This document shows, in pieces, positions 41,092-49,348 of a DNA stretch of 51,963 nt. This stretch comes from Actinomadura sp. KC345. Its GTDB lineage: Bacteria; Actinomycetota; Actinomycetes; Streptosporangiales; Streptosporangiaceae. Made by a program: the position numbers and the translations under genes. The DNA is taken from contig NZ_SMKH01000012.1 of assembly GCF_004348515.1 (NCBI RefSeq), positions 1-51,963 of the forward strand, in the 5' to 3' direction. Position 1 is the first letter of the stretch; every line of letters begins with the position of its first letter. The notes beneath the pieces were generated by a model. The model did no database searches. It was not told the origin of the DNA and saw only the letters and a program-made list of their open reading frames with translations.

Positions 41092-43746
41092 GTGACGGCG
41101 AGGACCCCGGAGCAGGACGAGGCTCGGCCGGAGACCGGGGAGGAGGCGTCCGGCTCCCACCAGGTCCGGCGGCGGCTGACGTTCGGTGTCGCCGGCGACC
41201 TCGCCGACCTGCCGGCGGCGACGTCGCCCTGGCAGCGCGCTTACGAGGCGTGGCGGGCGGCCGGGCTGCGCTGGGGCCACGGCGCCCCGCCCCGGGACCG
41301 CGCCGGGAGCGGCACGGCGAGCGTCAACAAGGTCCGCCTGGAGACGGATGGCGGGGACGAGGCGACGGCGGCGAAGTCCGGGCCCGCCGAACCTGCGCCC
41401 GAGAAGGCCGGGTCCAAGAAGCCCGGGTCGAAGAAGCCCGCGTCCAAGAAACCGGCCTCTGACAAGGCGGCCGCGAAGAAGCCCGCCTCGGCGGAGCCCG
41501 CGTCCGCGAAGCCCGCGGTGAAGAAGCCCGCGGTGAAGAAGCCCGCGGTGAAGAAGCCCGCGCCCGACCCTGACGACGTGCTGGTGGCCGGGCCGAGCAT
41601 GCCCGCGCCGAAGAGGGCGCCGGCGTCCTCCCCGCGGCCGGGACTCCGGGCGCGGTCGCGGCTGGCGGTCGCGACCGGGCTCGTGCTGGTCGCCGGAGGC
41701 GCGATCTTCACGGTGTCCCAGGGGGAGAGCGACTCGGACGAGCCGAGCCTCGCGGGGCCGGTGGCGGCGGACGCGCTGTTCGCCCCCGACCCGGCCGCCG
41801 AGACCGACGGGCTCGTCCAGGACCTCGGCACCGTCGCCTCCGTCGGCGGGACGCTCGTCGCCCTGGGCACCGAGGGCGACGGCACCCCGGAGCGGGAGCG
41901 GCCCCGGTTCCTCTTCTCCATCGACGCGGGGAAGGCGTGGTCGCTGGCGCGGGTCCGCACCCCGGACGGCTCGGTGGCCCCGCTCGGCGACAGCCCGGAC
42001 ATGGTCACCGGCGGAGGCGGCCGGTGGACGGCGCTCGGCCGCTCGTCCGGCGGCGGCGCGGTGGCGTGGACGAGCGAGAACGCGCAGACCTGGACGCGGC
42101 ATGCGCTCGGGGCCGTGTTCAAGCCGTCCGACGAGGTGCGGGACGTGGCCCGCGTCGGCACGGGGTTCGTGGCCGTGGGCGGCGGGAGCGGCCGGGCCGT
42201 CGCCTGGATCTCGCCGGACGGCCGGAGGTGGCAGCGCATCGAGGGCATCGAGGGGATCTCGGCCTTCGAGCGCGTGGCGTCGTCCGGGAGCGTCCTGGTG
42301 GCCAACGGGACCTACCCCAGGAACATCACCCAGAAGCGCGGCAGGAGGAAGGTCACCCGCACCGTGCCGAGCCAGGGCGTCTGGCGCTCCACGGACGGCG
42401 GGCGGACGTGGGCGCGCGTGAGCATCCCGCAGGGGCACGGCTCGTACGGGTCCACCAAGGGACTGGCGTTCGGCCCCGGCGGGTTCGCCACCGTCCGCGA
42501 GGGCCGGCACACGTCCGGCCGGAAGGACCGCCGGAGGACGACCCGGTTCGGGGTCCTGTTCACCTCGGCGGACGGGCGGACCTGGCGGGCGGCGAGCCGC
42601 TTCCCGGGCCACGGCGTCGAGCGGTTCGGCGGGACGCCCGCCGGGCTGGCGGTCCTCGTGCAGGGCGCGAAGGGCGCCCACACGATCCTGAGCACGGCCG
42701 ACGGCCGCACCTGGAAGGACGGCGGCACGGTGGCCGCACCCGTCCGGAGCAGTGGGCTGACGGTCGCCTCGGGCGGCGCGGTGGCGGTCTCCGGCAGCCG
42801 GGGCGACGACGCCTACCTGCACGGCGTGGATCTGCGGAGCGTGCCGGGGGCCGTCCGGCCGGAACGCGCCGTCCGGTCGCTCGCGGCCTCCCCGGGCCGG
42901 TCGGTCGCGGTCGGCAGCACCAACGGCGGAGCGGCGATCTGGACGGCGCCGGACGGCCGCGCATGGCAGCGGGCCCGGTTCCCCGGAACGGGCGGGCGGA
43001 TGTCGGACGTCGTCCGCGGCGGCAAGGGCTGGCTCGCGGTGGGCCGCACGTCCGGCGAGTCCCCGGGCCCCCTGGCGATGACCTCGAAGGACGGGGTGAC
43101 CTGGCGGAAGGCCGCGTTCCCCGGCGGCCCGCCGCCCGTGGCGGCCGCCGCCGGCCCGTCCGGCTACGTCGCGGCCGGGACGGGCGTGATCTGGCGGTCG
43201 GCCGACCTCACGACGTGGCGGCGCACCGACCTCGACGGCGCACCGTCCGACGTGACCGCGGCGGCCGGAAGGTACGTGGCGGTCGGCGGCAAGGACGGGG
43301 CGCCGGCCGTCTGGACGTCCGCCGACGGCGCGAAGTGGACGGCCGCCGGGCTTCCGGCCGGCCTCGCCGCCGGGCCGCTCGCCAAGGTCGCCGCGCACGG
43401 GAGCGTCCTGGTGGCGATCGGCGCGGACGGGGCCTCGCTGGTCTCCGCCGACGGCGGGAGGACCTGGGCCGCGCACGGCCTCGGCGGCGACCTCGTCGCC
43501 ACCGCGATCACGTCGGGGCCGGACGGCTTCGTCGCGGCCGCGACCACCTCACGGCGGGACGCGGCCGTCCTGGCGTCCGCGGACGGCGTCACCTGGCGGC
43601 GGCTCCCGGTCCCCGGCCTGGCCGGGCCGGGCGAGCGGCGGCTCACCGCGATGACCGCCATGGGCCCCGCCGTCCTGGCCACCGGGACGGTCGCCGGCGC
43701 GCACTCGGAAAGCCCTCTGCTGTGGAAGGCGGCCGTTCCCGAGTGA
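41092..43746 (+). CDS. Membrane-anchored protein with about 12 Asp-box motifs (beta-propeller)
   Basis: 884 residues; function unknown. Start chosen at GTG 41092 because AAGGAG (41081-41086) lies five bases upstream; a longer reading from 41026 lacks a signal. Residues 1-97 are charged and cytoplasmic; 98-162 form a Lys/Pro/Ala linker with repeated VKKPA and SKKPA; one membrane helix about 190-209 (AVATGLVLVAGGAIFTV). The rest, outside the cell, contains about twelve S-x-D-G-x-x-W Asp-box (BNR) motifs such as STDGGRTW, TSADGRTW, TSKDGVTW, TSADGAKW and ASADGVTW. This spacing suggests one or two beta-propellers. The sialidase catalytic FRIP motif and Glu/Tyr pair were not seen, so a binding or scaffold role is likelier. 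Confidence 0.78.
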   Translation: MTARTPEQDEARPETGEEASGSHQVRRRLTFGVAGDLADLPAATSPWQRAYEAWRAAGLRWGHGAPPRDRAGSGTASVNKVRLETDGGDEATAAKSGPAEPAPEKAGSKKPGSKKPASKKPASDKAAAKKPASAEPASAKPAVKKPAVKKPAVKKPAPDPDDVLVAGPSMPAPKRAPASSPRPGLRARSRLAVATGLVLVAGGAIFTVSQGESDSDEPSLAGPVAADALFAPDPAAETDGLVQDLGTVASVGGTLVALGTEGDGTPERERPRFLFSIDAGKAWSLARVRTPDGSVAPLGDSPDMVTGGGGRWTALGRSSGGGAVAWTSENAQTWTRHALGAVFKPSDEVRDVARVGTGFVAVGGGSGRAVAWISPDGRRWQRIEGIEGISAFERVASSGSVLVANGTYPRNITQKRGRRKVTRTVPSQGVWRSTDGGRTWARVSIPQGHGSYGSTKGLAFGPGGFATVREGRHTSGRKDRRRTTRFGVLFTSADGRTWRAASRFPGHGVERFGGTPAGLAVLVQGAKGAHTILSTADGRTWKDGGTVAAPVRSSGLTVASGGAVAVSGSRGDDAYLHGVDLRSVPGAVRPERAVRSLAASPGRSVAVGSTNGGAAIWTAPDGRAWQRARFPGTGGRMSDVVRGGKGWLAVGRTSGESPGPLAMTSKDGVTWRKAAFPGGPPPVAAAAGPSGYVAAGTGVIWRSADLTTWRRTDLDGAPSDVTAAAGRYVAVGGKDGAPAVWTSADGAKWTAAGLPAGLAAGPLAKVAAHGSVLVAIGADGASLVSADGGRTWAAHGLGGDLVATAITSGPDGFVAAATTSRRDAAVLASADGVTWRRLPVPGLAGPGERRLTAMTAMGPAVLATGTVAGAHSESPLLWKAAVPE
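41507..41560 (+). repeat. 15-bp coding repeat in the Lys/Pro linker
   Basis: AAGCCCGCGGTGAAG-type units (encoding KPAVK) are repeated about three times in tandem near 41513-41560, with related SKKPA codons earlier. Low-complexity linker; boundaries approximate. Confidence 0.6.
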
Positions 43747-43762
43747 AGCGGGGGTGCGGGTG

Positions 43763-43843
43763 TCAGCCGTTGCAGCCGCAGGAGCAGCCCTTCGGGCACG
43801 AGCATCCGCCGCCATGTCCGCAACTGCAGTTCTTTGTCGTCAT
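43763..43843 (-). CDS. Metallothionein-like Cys-rich peptide, 26 residues
   Basis: Short gene with Cys at 6, 8, 14, 16, 20, 22 and 24, one His at 10, Gly and Ser filling the gaps, three Cys-x-Cys pairs and a Lys at 4 and 18 (starts MTTKNCSCGHGGG, ends GCSCGCNG). No hydrophobic core. Seven Cys in 26 residues, clustered as Cys-x-Cys, is the pattern of metal-thiolate peptides (mycobacterial MymT is the known actinobacterial example, but is longer and different). No Shine-Dalgarno sequence; TATTTT (43850-43855) ends six bases before the ATG, so a leaderless transcript is expected. It overlaps nothing coding except intergenic sequence after the propeller gene. A role in copper or zinc binding is inference. 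Confidence 0.6.
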   Translation of the reverse strand: MTTKNCSCGHGGGCSCPKGCSCGCNG

Positions 43844-43849
43844 GGGCGG

Positions 43850-43878
43850 AAAATAACCCCGTCACGGCGCCCGGTCCA
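43850..43878 (-). promoter_or_regulatory. Leaderless promoter candidate for the Cys-rich peptide
   Basis: On the minus strand TGGACC (43873-43878), 17-base spacer, TATTTT (43850-43855), six bases, ATG. The -10 fits TANNNT well; the -35 matches consensus at four of six positions. Confidence 0.5.
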
Positions 43879-43929
43879 TGGCCCCGGGCGCGAGGTACGT
43901 CTGTCGTAGAGGGTGCCCTGTCGTATGGA

Positions 43930-43968
43930 CACGGGCCGCCCCATGGCGGGGACGCAGGACGGCCCGTG
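43930..43968 (-). terminator. Stem-loop after the 43983 gene
   Basis: CACGGGCCG (43930-43938) pairs perfectly with CGGCCCGTG (43960-43968), with a smaller internal GC stem. It follows the small membrane protein stop by 15 bases. Confidence 0.6.
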
Positions 43969-43982
43969 CCCGGTCCGGAGGC

Positions 43983-44168
43983 TCAGAAGTCGATGTGGAA
44001 GTCGACGCCGAGCAGGACGAGGATCCAGAGGAAGACGGCCAGCAGCGCGCTGATGATGCGCTCGATCAGGCCCTCGTCGATGTAGCCGCGGTCCCAGGCG
44101 ATGAACACGCCGATGATGAGGTAGATGAGGCCGACCAGGCTGATGTGCGGCCGGTATCGGGTCGCCAT
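43983..44168 (-). CDS. Small two-helix membrane protein, 61 residues
   Basis: Conserved-type actinobacterial hypothetical. Two hydrophobic segments: about 9-25 (SLVGLIYLIIGVFIAW) and 36-54 (IISALLAVFLWILVLLGV), separated by DRGYIDEGLIER. Short polar ends (MATRYRP, DFHIDF). GGGAGGAG precedes the ATG by nine bases. It has no neighbour in an operon and its own terminator. Function unknown; similar small proteins are common near envelope genes. Confidence 0.8.
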   Translation of the reverse strand: MATRYRPHISLVGLIYLIIGVFIAWDRGYIDEGLIERIISALLAVFLWILVLLGVDFHIDF

Positions 44169-44297
44169 TGGGGGCGTCTCCTCCCGGTGGGGGTGTGACG
44201 ATCGCTCGCTGCCCGGCCCGGCGGGGAGAAAACACCGGAGGTATTCAGGGCCGTCCCCTGACGATCTTTTCGGTGCCTCCCAAATTGGGGGAGCGCC

Positions 44298-46175
44298 CTA
44301 CTTCCCGGGAATCGCGATGCGGACGACGGCGGGGTCGCGGTCGTCGGGGTGATCGGCGAACTCGGCGTTGCGGTGCACCACGTCCAACTCGTGCTTGTGC
44401 CGGCGCAGGGACCGGCTGAGCAGGATGTGGTCGAGGGTCTCGGAGTTGCCGCCCGAGATCGCCGTGTAGCGGTCGCCCGCGGGCAGCCTCGCCGCGAGGG
44501 ACTGGAGCCCGGTGCCCTCGGACAGGGTGCGGACGGGCGCGGCGGTCTCCGGGTCGTTCAGCTCGCCCGCGACGATCACGTCGGCGTTCTCGTCCACCTT
44601 CCGGACCGACCGCACGAAGCCGGCCACCACGCGGGCCTGGGCGTCGCGGCGCCACAGGGTGGGCCGGGACGGCGGCTGGTTCCGGCCGAAGAACGGCTGG
44701 TCCTGGGTGGTCCGCGGGAACCACTGGTTCGCGATCACGATGATGCGGCGGCCCTGCCAGGTGACCTCCCCGGCGACGGGCTTGCGGGTGCCCGCCCACG
44801 CTTCGTCGCCGGGCGCGATCCGGCCGGGGCTGAGCGACAGCCCCGCCGTCCCGCCGCGCCGGACGGGCTCGACCGCCGTCACGGCCGGGTCGGGGCCCTT
44901 GGGCGGGTCCTCCGGGAGCGGGTCGGCGAGGGACGGGCGGTCGACGAACGTGAGCCCGCGGTCGGTGCGGAACAGGAACCCGGCCCGCCGGTTGTCGCCC
45001 TCCTCGCCGCCGTCGGCGTTGTCGCGCGGGGTCACCGACCGCCAGTCGTAGGCGGGGCCGCCCGCCGCGCTGATCGAGGTGATCAGCTGGGCGACGGTCT
45101 GGTCGGCGGTGACGGTGCCGTCGTCGTCGGGCCCGCTGTTGTCGCCGAGGTCGCTGACCGCGATGAGGTCGGGGGAGCGCAGCCCGGTCACGATGTCGCC
45201 GGCGAGGTCGGTGAACCGCGCGGGCGGCGAGCCCGGGTGCAGCCCGTCCAGGCGGGCGGTGGCGACGGCGAGCTCGCCCTGCCGCTGCGGGCGCGTGGCC
45301 TCCCGGGTCAGCTCGCCCGCCGCGCGGCGCGGGGCCGCGGTGAGCAGCAGGTGGTAGGCGCCGTAGCCGTAGTCGAGGACGCCGTGGTTCGCGCCGGGCA
45401 GCCGGTCGCCGACGTTCATCCCCGGCAGCGGGGCGAGGGCGTCGTCGAGGATGATCCGCTCGGGGTTGGCGTCGCCGACGCGCTGCCAGTCGCCGGGGCG
45501 GAGCAGGATGCCGCCGCGCTCCGTCCGCGTCCCGGCGCCCGCGCCCGCGGAGGGCAGCACCGGGATCTCGCCGTGGCGGGACGGCCCGACCGCGACCGCG
45601 TCGCGGATCTCGATCCGCATCCCTTCGAGGGACTCGTAGAAGTCGATGCCGTCGCGGCGGGGGTCGAAGGAGCCGCCCCGCTCGACGTTCCCGTGGGCCC
45701 GGTCGATCACCTGCCCCGGCGCCCGGCGCCCGCCCGCGCCGACCACGACCGGCGCCGGCAGCGGAGCGCCGTGCGCCTCGACCGCGGTCCTGGTCGCGCC
45801 GATCTCCGTGCGGGTGAGCCCGCCGGACGAGCCCCCGCCGGGACGGAACTCGCCGACCCGGCCGTCCACCCGGACGGAGTCGCCGACCGCCACGTCCGGC
45901 CGCGTGCGGGTGAAGACGAACACGCCCTCGGCCGTCGCGTCGTTCCCGTCGGGGCGGGGGTCCTGCATCCAGTACCCGTTGCCGGTCAGCGCGGTCACGA
46001 CGCCGGGCACCCCGGCGACGGCGGACCCGTTCAGCGGCGAGATGTGCGCGGCGCCCTGGATGTGGCGGATACGGACCGCCGGGGCCGCGTGGGCGGCGCC
46101 CGCCGCGGCGACCGGCGCGGCCAGCGGCGCGACCAGGACGGCCGCTGCCAGGAGCCTCCGGAGACCGTGCACCAC
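44298..46175 (-). CDS. Secreted endonuclease/exonuclease/phosphatase-fold protein, catalytic residues lost
   Basis: Extracellular protein, 625 residues, resembling ExeM/NucH-type secreted nucleases: signal peptide 1-30 ending AHA, an OB-like domain (VRVDGRVGEFRPGG), then the EEP fold from about 310. In active enzymes the metal Glu, two His and Asp are invariant. Here the LQE position reads VSD (Asp342), N-H is N-Q (Gln484), GDxN is GELN (Glu538), and the closing SDHxP is DDRDP (Arg613). All four are replaced, so it is probably a pseudoenzyme. The Arg of the FLFRTDRGL strand and the LDHILLS motif remain. Monocistronic, with no clear ribosome site checked beyond the ATG. Confidence 0.85.
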   Translation of the reverse strand: MVHGLRRLLAAAVLVAPLAAPVAAAGAAHAAPAVRIRHIQGAAHISPLNGSAVAGVPGVVTALTGNGYWMQDPRPDGNDATAEGVFVFTRTRPDVAVGDSVRVDGRVGEFRPGGGSSGGLTRTEIGATRTAVEAHGAPLPAPVVVGAGGRRAPGQVIDRAHGNVERGGSFDPRRDGIDFYESLEGMRIEIRDAVAVGPSRHGEIPVLPSAGAGAGTRTERGGILLRPGDWQRVGDANPERIILDDALAPLPGMNVGDRLPGANHGVLDYGYGAYHLLLTAAPRRAAGELTREATRPQRQGELAVATARLDGLHPGSPPARFTDLAGDIVTGLRSPDLIAVSDLGDNSGPDDDGTVTADQTVAQLITSISAAGGPAYDWRSVTPRDNADGGEEGDNRRAGFLFRTDRGLTFVDRPSLADPLPEDPPKGPDPAVTAVEPVRRGGTAGLSLSPGRIAPGDEAWAGTRKPVAGEVTWQGRRIIVIANQWFPRTTQDQPFFGRNQPPSRPTLWRRDAQARVVAGFVRSVRKVDENADVIVAGELNDPETAAPVRTLSEGTGLQSLAARLPAGDRYTAISGGNSETLDHILLSRSLRRHKHELDVVHRNAEFADHPDDRDPAVVRIAIPGK

Positions 46176-46295
46176 CGCGCTCCATGATCGTCTAGGGGAG
46201 TCCGACCGGACGACAAGGATGATACGCGCGCGTCCGGGTGCGGTGTGCCCGCTTTGCGACCGGGCGTGTGGCGGGGGTGCGACCGGGCGCGGGGG

Positions 46296-46487
46296 CTACT
46301 CCTCCAGCGTCAGCGCGGCCTTCGGGCACGACCGGACCGCGTGCCGGACGCGGTCCTGCTCGCCCTCCGGGACGTCCGGCTTGAGGATCTCCAGTTCGTC
46401 CTCGTCATTGAGGTCGAAGACCTCCGGAGCGAGCCCGACGCACACGGCGTTCGCCTCGCACACCAGCGGGTCGACTCGTACTCTCAT
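46296..46487 (-). CDS. P450-type [3Fe-4S] ferredoxin
   Basis: Small electron-transfer protein, 63 residues, typical of ferredoxins that serve actinobacterial cytochromes P450. Cluster ligands Cys10, Cys16 (C-x5-C, CEANAVC) and Cys54 followed by Pro; no fourth Cys in the first loop, giving a 3Fe-4S cluster. FDLNDEDEL-like acidic loop, N-terminal VDPLVC. GGAGAAGGCG leads the ATG. It is divergent from the methyltransferase gene with a KstR-like palindrome in between. The only P450 in the window is 4.2 kb away and partial; it is a reasonable partner, though not in the same operon. Confidence 0.93.
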   Translation of the reverse strand: MRVRVDPLVCEANAVCVGLAPEVFDLNDEDELEILKPDVPEGEQDRVRHAVRSCPKAALTLEE

Positions 46488-46589
46488 CGCCTTCTCCGTT
46501 CACACGTGAGCGTGCAGGGGCCCCGAGGCGCCACTCTCGCCCGCCAACCTACCGAACCGGGTTCGGGGCGGCGGCGCCCACCCCGAAAG

Positions 46590-47420
<831 letters not shown>

Positions 47421-47443
47421 GACGAGCGGGCCGCGGAGACCGG

Positions 47444-48553
47444 CTAGCGGGCCGCGGAGACCAGGGTGCAGCCGCACGCCAGCGGGTCGGACGCCTCGGA
47501 CGGGCCCAGCGGCCGTCCGGCGATCTCCTTGAAGAGGCGGGCGCCCGGGCTCGCGTCCGCCAGCGCGTCCGCCGCCAGGACCACGGCGGCCGCGGTGTAG
47601 GTGGAGCGGTCCCCGGGGAAGTGCCGCCGGTTCTCGAACTGCCAGCCCGTCCAGTACGAGCCGTCCTCGTGGCGCAGGTGCTGGATGGTCGCGAACAGCT
47701 CCAGCGCGCGGTCGCGGTCGCCGGCCGCGTCCAGCGCCAGCACCAGCTCGCAGCTCTCCGCCGCCGTCACCCACGGCTGGTCGGACACGCAGCGGCAGCC
47801 GAGTCCCGGCACGACGAACGTGTCCCAGCCCTCCGCGAACCGGCGCGCCGCGTCCTCGCCGCGCAGGGGGCCGCCCAGCACCGGGTAGTACCAGTCCATC
47901 GACCAGCGGCTCTTGTCGGCGAACGCCTCCGGGTGCGCGGCCACCACGTGCCCGAGCTGGTCGGCGGCCAGCTCCCACTCCGGCCGGGGCTCGCCGAGGT
48001 GCTCGGCCAGCGCGACCGCGCACCGCAGCGACTGGTGGATCGACGAGCAGCCGGTCAGCAGCGCGTGGTCGGACGCCCGGCCGTTCTCGTGCCGCAGCCA
48101 GATGACCTCCCCGCGCCGGGTCTGCAGCCCGAGGGTGAACTCGACCGCCCGCTGGACCGCGGGCCACATCTCCCGCGCGAACTCCTCGTCCCCGGTCGTC
48201 AGCAGCTCGTGCCAGACGCCCACCGCGATGTAGGCGGCGTGGTTGGACTCGCCGCCCGGCTCGACGACCTCGCCCAGCACCCACTTGACGGGCCACGACC
48301 CGTCCGGCCGCTGGACGTCGCGCAGCCACGCGTAGGCCCGCCTGGCCTCCGCGCCGAGCCCGGCGACGCTCAGCGCCATCGCGGCCTCGACGTGGTTCCA
48401 GGCGTCCACGTGGCCGGGGACGCCGCCCGTGGGGGAGAACCAGGGGATCGCGCCGGACTCCTCCTGCTGCGCGGCGATGCTCCGCGCCGTCGCGAGGACG
48501 TCCTCCGCGGACAGGACTCCGGTCACCGAGGGCGGGCCCGCCTCAGACCGCAT
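47444..48553 (-). CDS. Prenyltransferase/squalene-oxidase repeat-like (alpha/alpha)6 barrel protein
   Basis: Helical-barrel protein, 369 residues, of a type annotated as prenyltransferase-like in actinobacteria and found beside glycosyltransferase and methyltransferase genes. Features: SGAIPWFSPTGG, GHVDAWNHVEAAMALSVAGL, AYAWLRDVQRPDGSWPVKW (squalene-oxidase-repeat-like QxxDGSW), a His-rich SDHALLTGCSSIHQSL, and a second HEDGSYWTGW repeat. There is no membrane helix or DxDD motif, so cyclase or prenyl transfer is unproven; an (alpha/alpha)6 glycosidase-like role also fits. ATG 48553 overlaps the end of the methyltransferase gene by 11 bases, so they are co-translated. Confidence 0.8.
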   Translation of the reverse strand: MRSEAGPPSVTGVLSAEDVLATARSIAAQQEESGAIPWFSPTGGVPGHVDAWNHVEAAMALSVAGLGAEARRAYAWLRDVQRPDGSWPVKWVLGEVVEPGGESNHAAYIAVGVWHELLTTGDEEFAREMWPAVQRAVEFTLGLQTRRGEVIWLRHENGRASDHALLTGCSSIHQSLRCAVALAEHLGEPRPEWELAADQLGHVVAAHPEAFADKSRWSMDWYYPVLGGPLRGEDAARRFAEGWDTFVVPGLGCRCVSDQPWVTAAESCELVLALDAAGDRDRALELFATIQHLRHEDGSYWTGWQFENRRHFPGDRSTYTAAAVVLAADALADASPGARLFKEIAGRPLGPSEASDPLACGCTLVSAAR

Positions 48554-49322
48554 CCGCGGTCTCCTTGGCCGGGGCCGCCGGCGTGCCCGGCGCGGCCGGC
48601 TTGGCGAAGTAGACGACGACGCTCTTGCCGATCAGCGGGTTCATGACGCGCTCGGCCACCCGGGTGGCGAGGGGGCGCTTCATGATGTCCCACACGAGGA
48701 TCTGGTGGTAGGCCTTGGCGAGCGGGTTGCCGTCGTTGTTCACCCCGACCGCGCACTTGATCCACCAGTACGGGGCGTGCAGGCCGTGCGCGTGGTGGTG
48801 GCCGCCCACCCTGAAGCCGACCGACTTCAGCTTGGCCTCCAGCTCGGCCCGCGTGTAGATCCGCACGTGGCCGCCGGGCGCGGTGTGGTAGTCCTCCGAG
48901 AGCGCCCAGCACACCCGCTCGGGCAGCCAGCTCGGCACGGTGACCGCGAGCTTCCCGCCCGGCCTGAGGACGCGCAGCAGCTCGCGCATCGCCGTCATGT
49001 CGTCGGGGATGTGCTCCAGGACCTCGGACGCGATGATCGAGTCGAAGTGGTCGTCGGGGAACGGCAGGTCGAGCGCGTCACCCTGCACGGTCTCTGCGGT
49101 CGCGTCCTCGGGCACGTCGCCTTCGAGGCTCATCGCCCCGAACATCTTCTCGACCTCGGACAGCTCTCCGGCGTCCTGGTCGAAGGCCACGACGTGCGCT
49201 CCCCGCCGGTACAGCTCGAAGGCGTGCCGTCCGGCGCCGCACCCCATGTCGAGGACGCGGTCTCCGGGGTCGACGCGGAACCGCTGGAAATCCACGGTCA
49301 GCAGGGTCGTGCTCCTTTCCAT
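48543..49322 (-). CDS. SAM-dependent methyltransferase (UbiE/type 11)
   Basis: Class I methyltransferase, 259 residues. SAM motif I VLDMGCGAGRHAFE near 26, acidic motif HVVAFDQD near 46, GDALDLPFPDDHFD near 86 and LLRVLRPGGKLAVTVPSW near 125, so the fold is complete. C-terminal half has GHVRIYTRAELEAKLKSVGF and a WW-containing segment, probably for a lipid or large substrate. ATG 49322 is used, but the strong AAGGAG sits inside the frame, upstream of a later GTG (MLTVDFQRF-type start), so the N-terminus is uncertain. Middle gene of the leftward cluster; 26 bases after the glycosyltransferase stop. Confidence 0.88.
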   Translation of the reverse strand: MERSTTLLTVDFQRFRVDPGDRVLDMGCGAGRHAFELYRRGAHVVAFDQDAGELSEVEKMFGAMSLEGDVPEDATAETVQGDALDLPFPDDHFDSIIASEVLEHIPDDMTAMRELLRVLRPGGKLAVTVPSWLPERVCWALSEDYHTAPGGHVRIYTRAELEAKLKSVGFRVGGHHHAHGLHAPYWWIKCAVGVNNDGNPLAKAYHQILVWDIMKRPLATRVAERVMNPLIGKSVVVYFAKPAAPGTPAAPAKETADAV

Positions 49323-49348
49323 GCGAGGGACGCCCGGAAGGGCGCCTC

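Noticed and set aside
40315..43476. Minus-strand frame of over 1000 codons opposite the propeller gene
   Set aside because: Antisense shadow of the DUF1707 and propeller genes.
48597..48700. Mobile-element or phage remnant near the methyltransferase
   Set aside because: Nothing like a transposase, integrase or terminal repeat is visible; the genes are intact and coupled.
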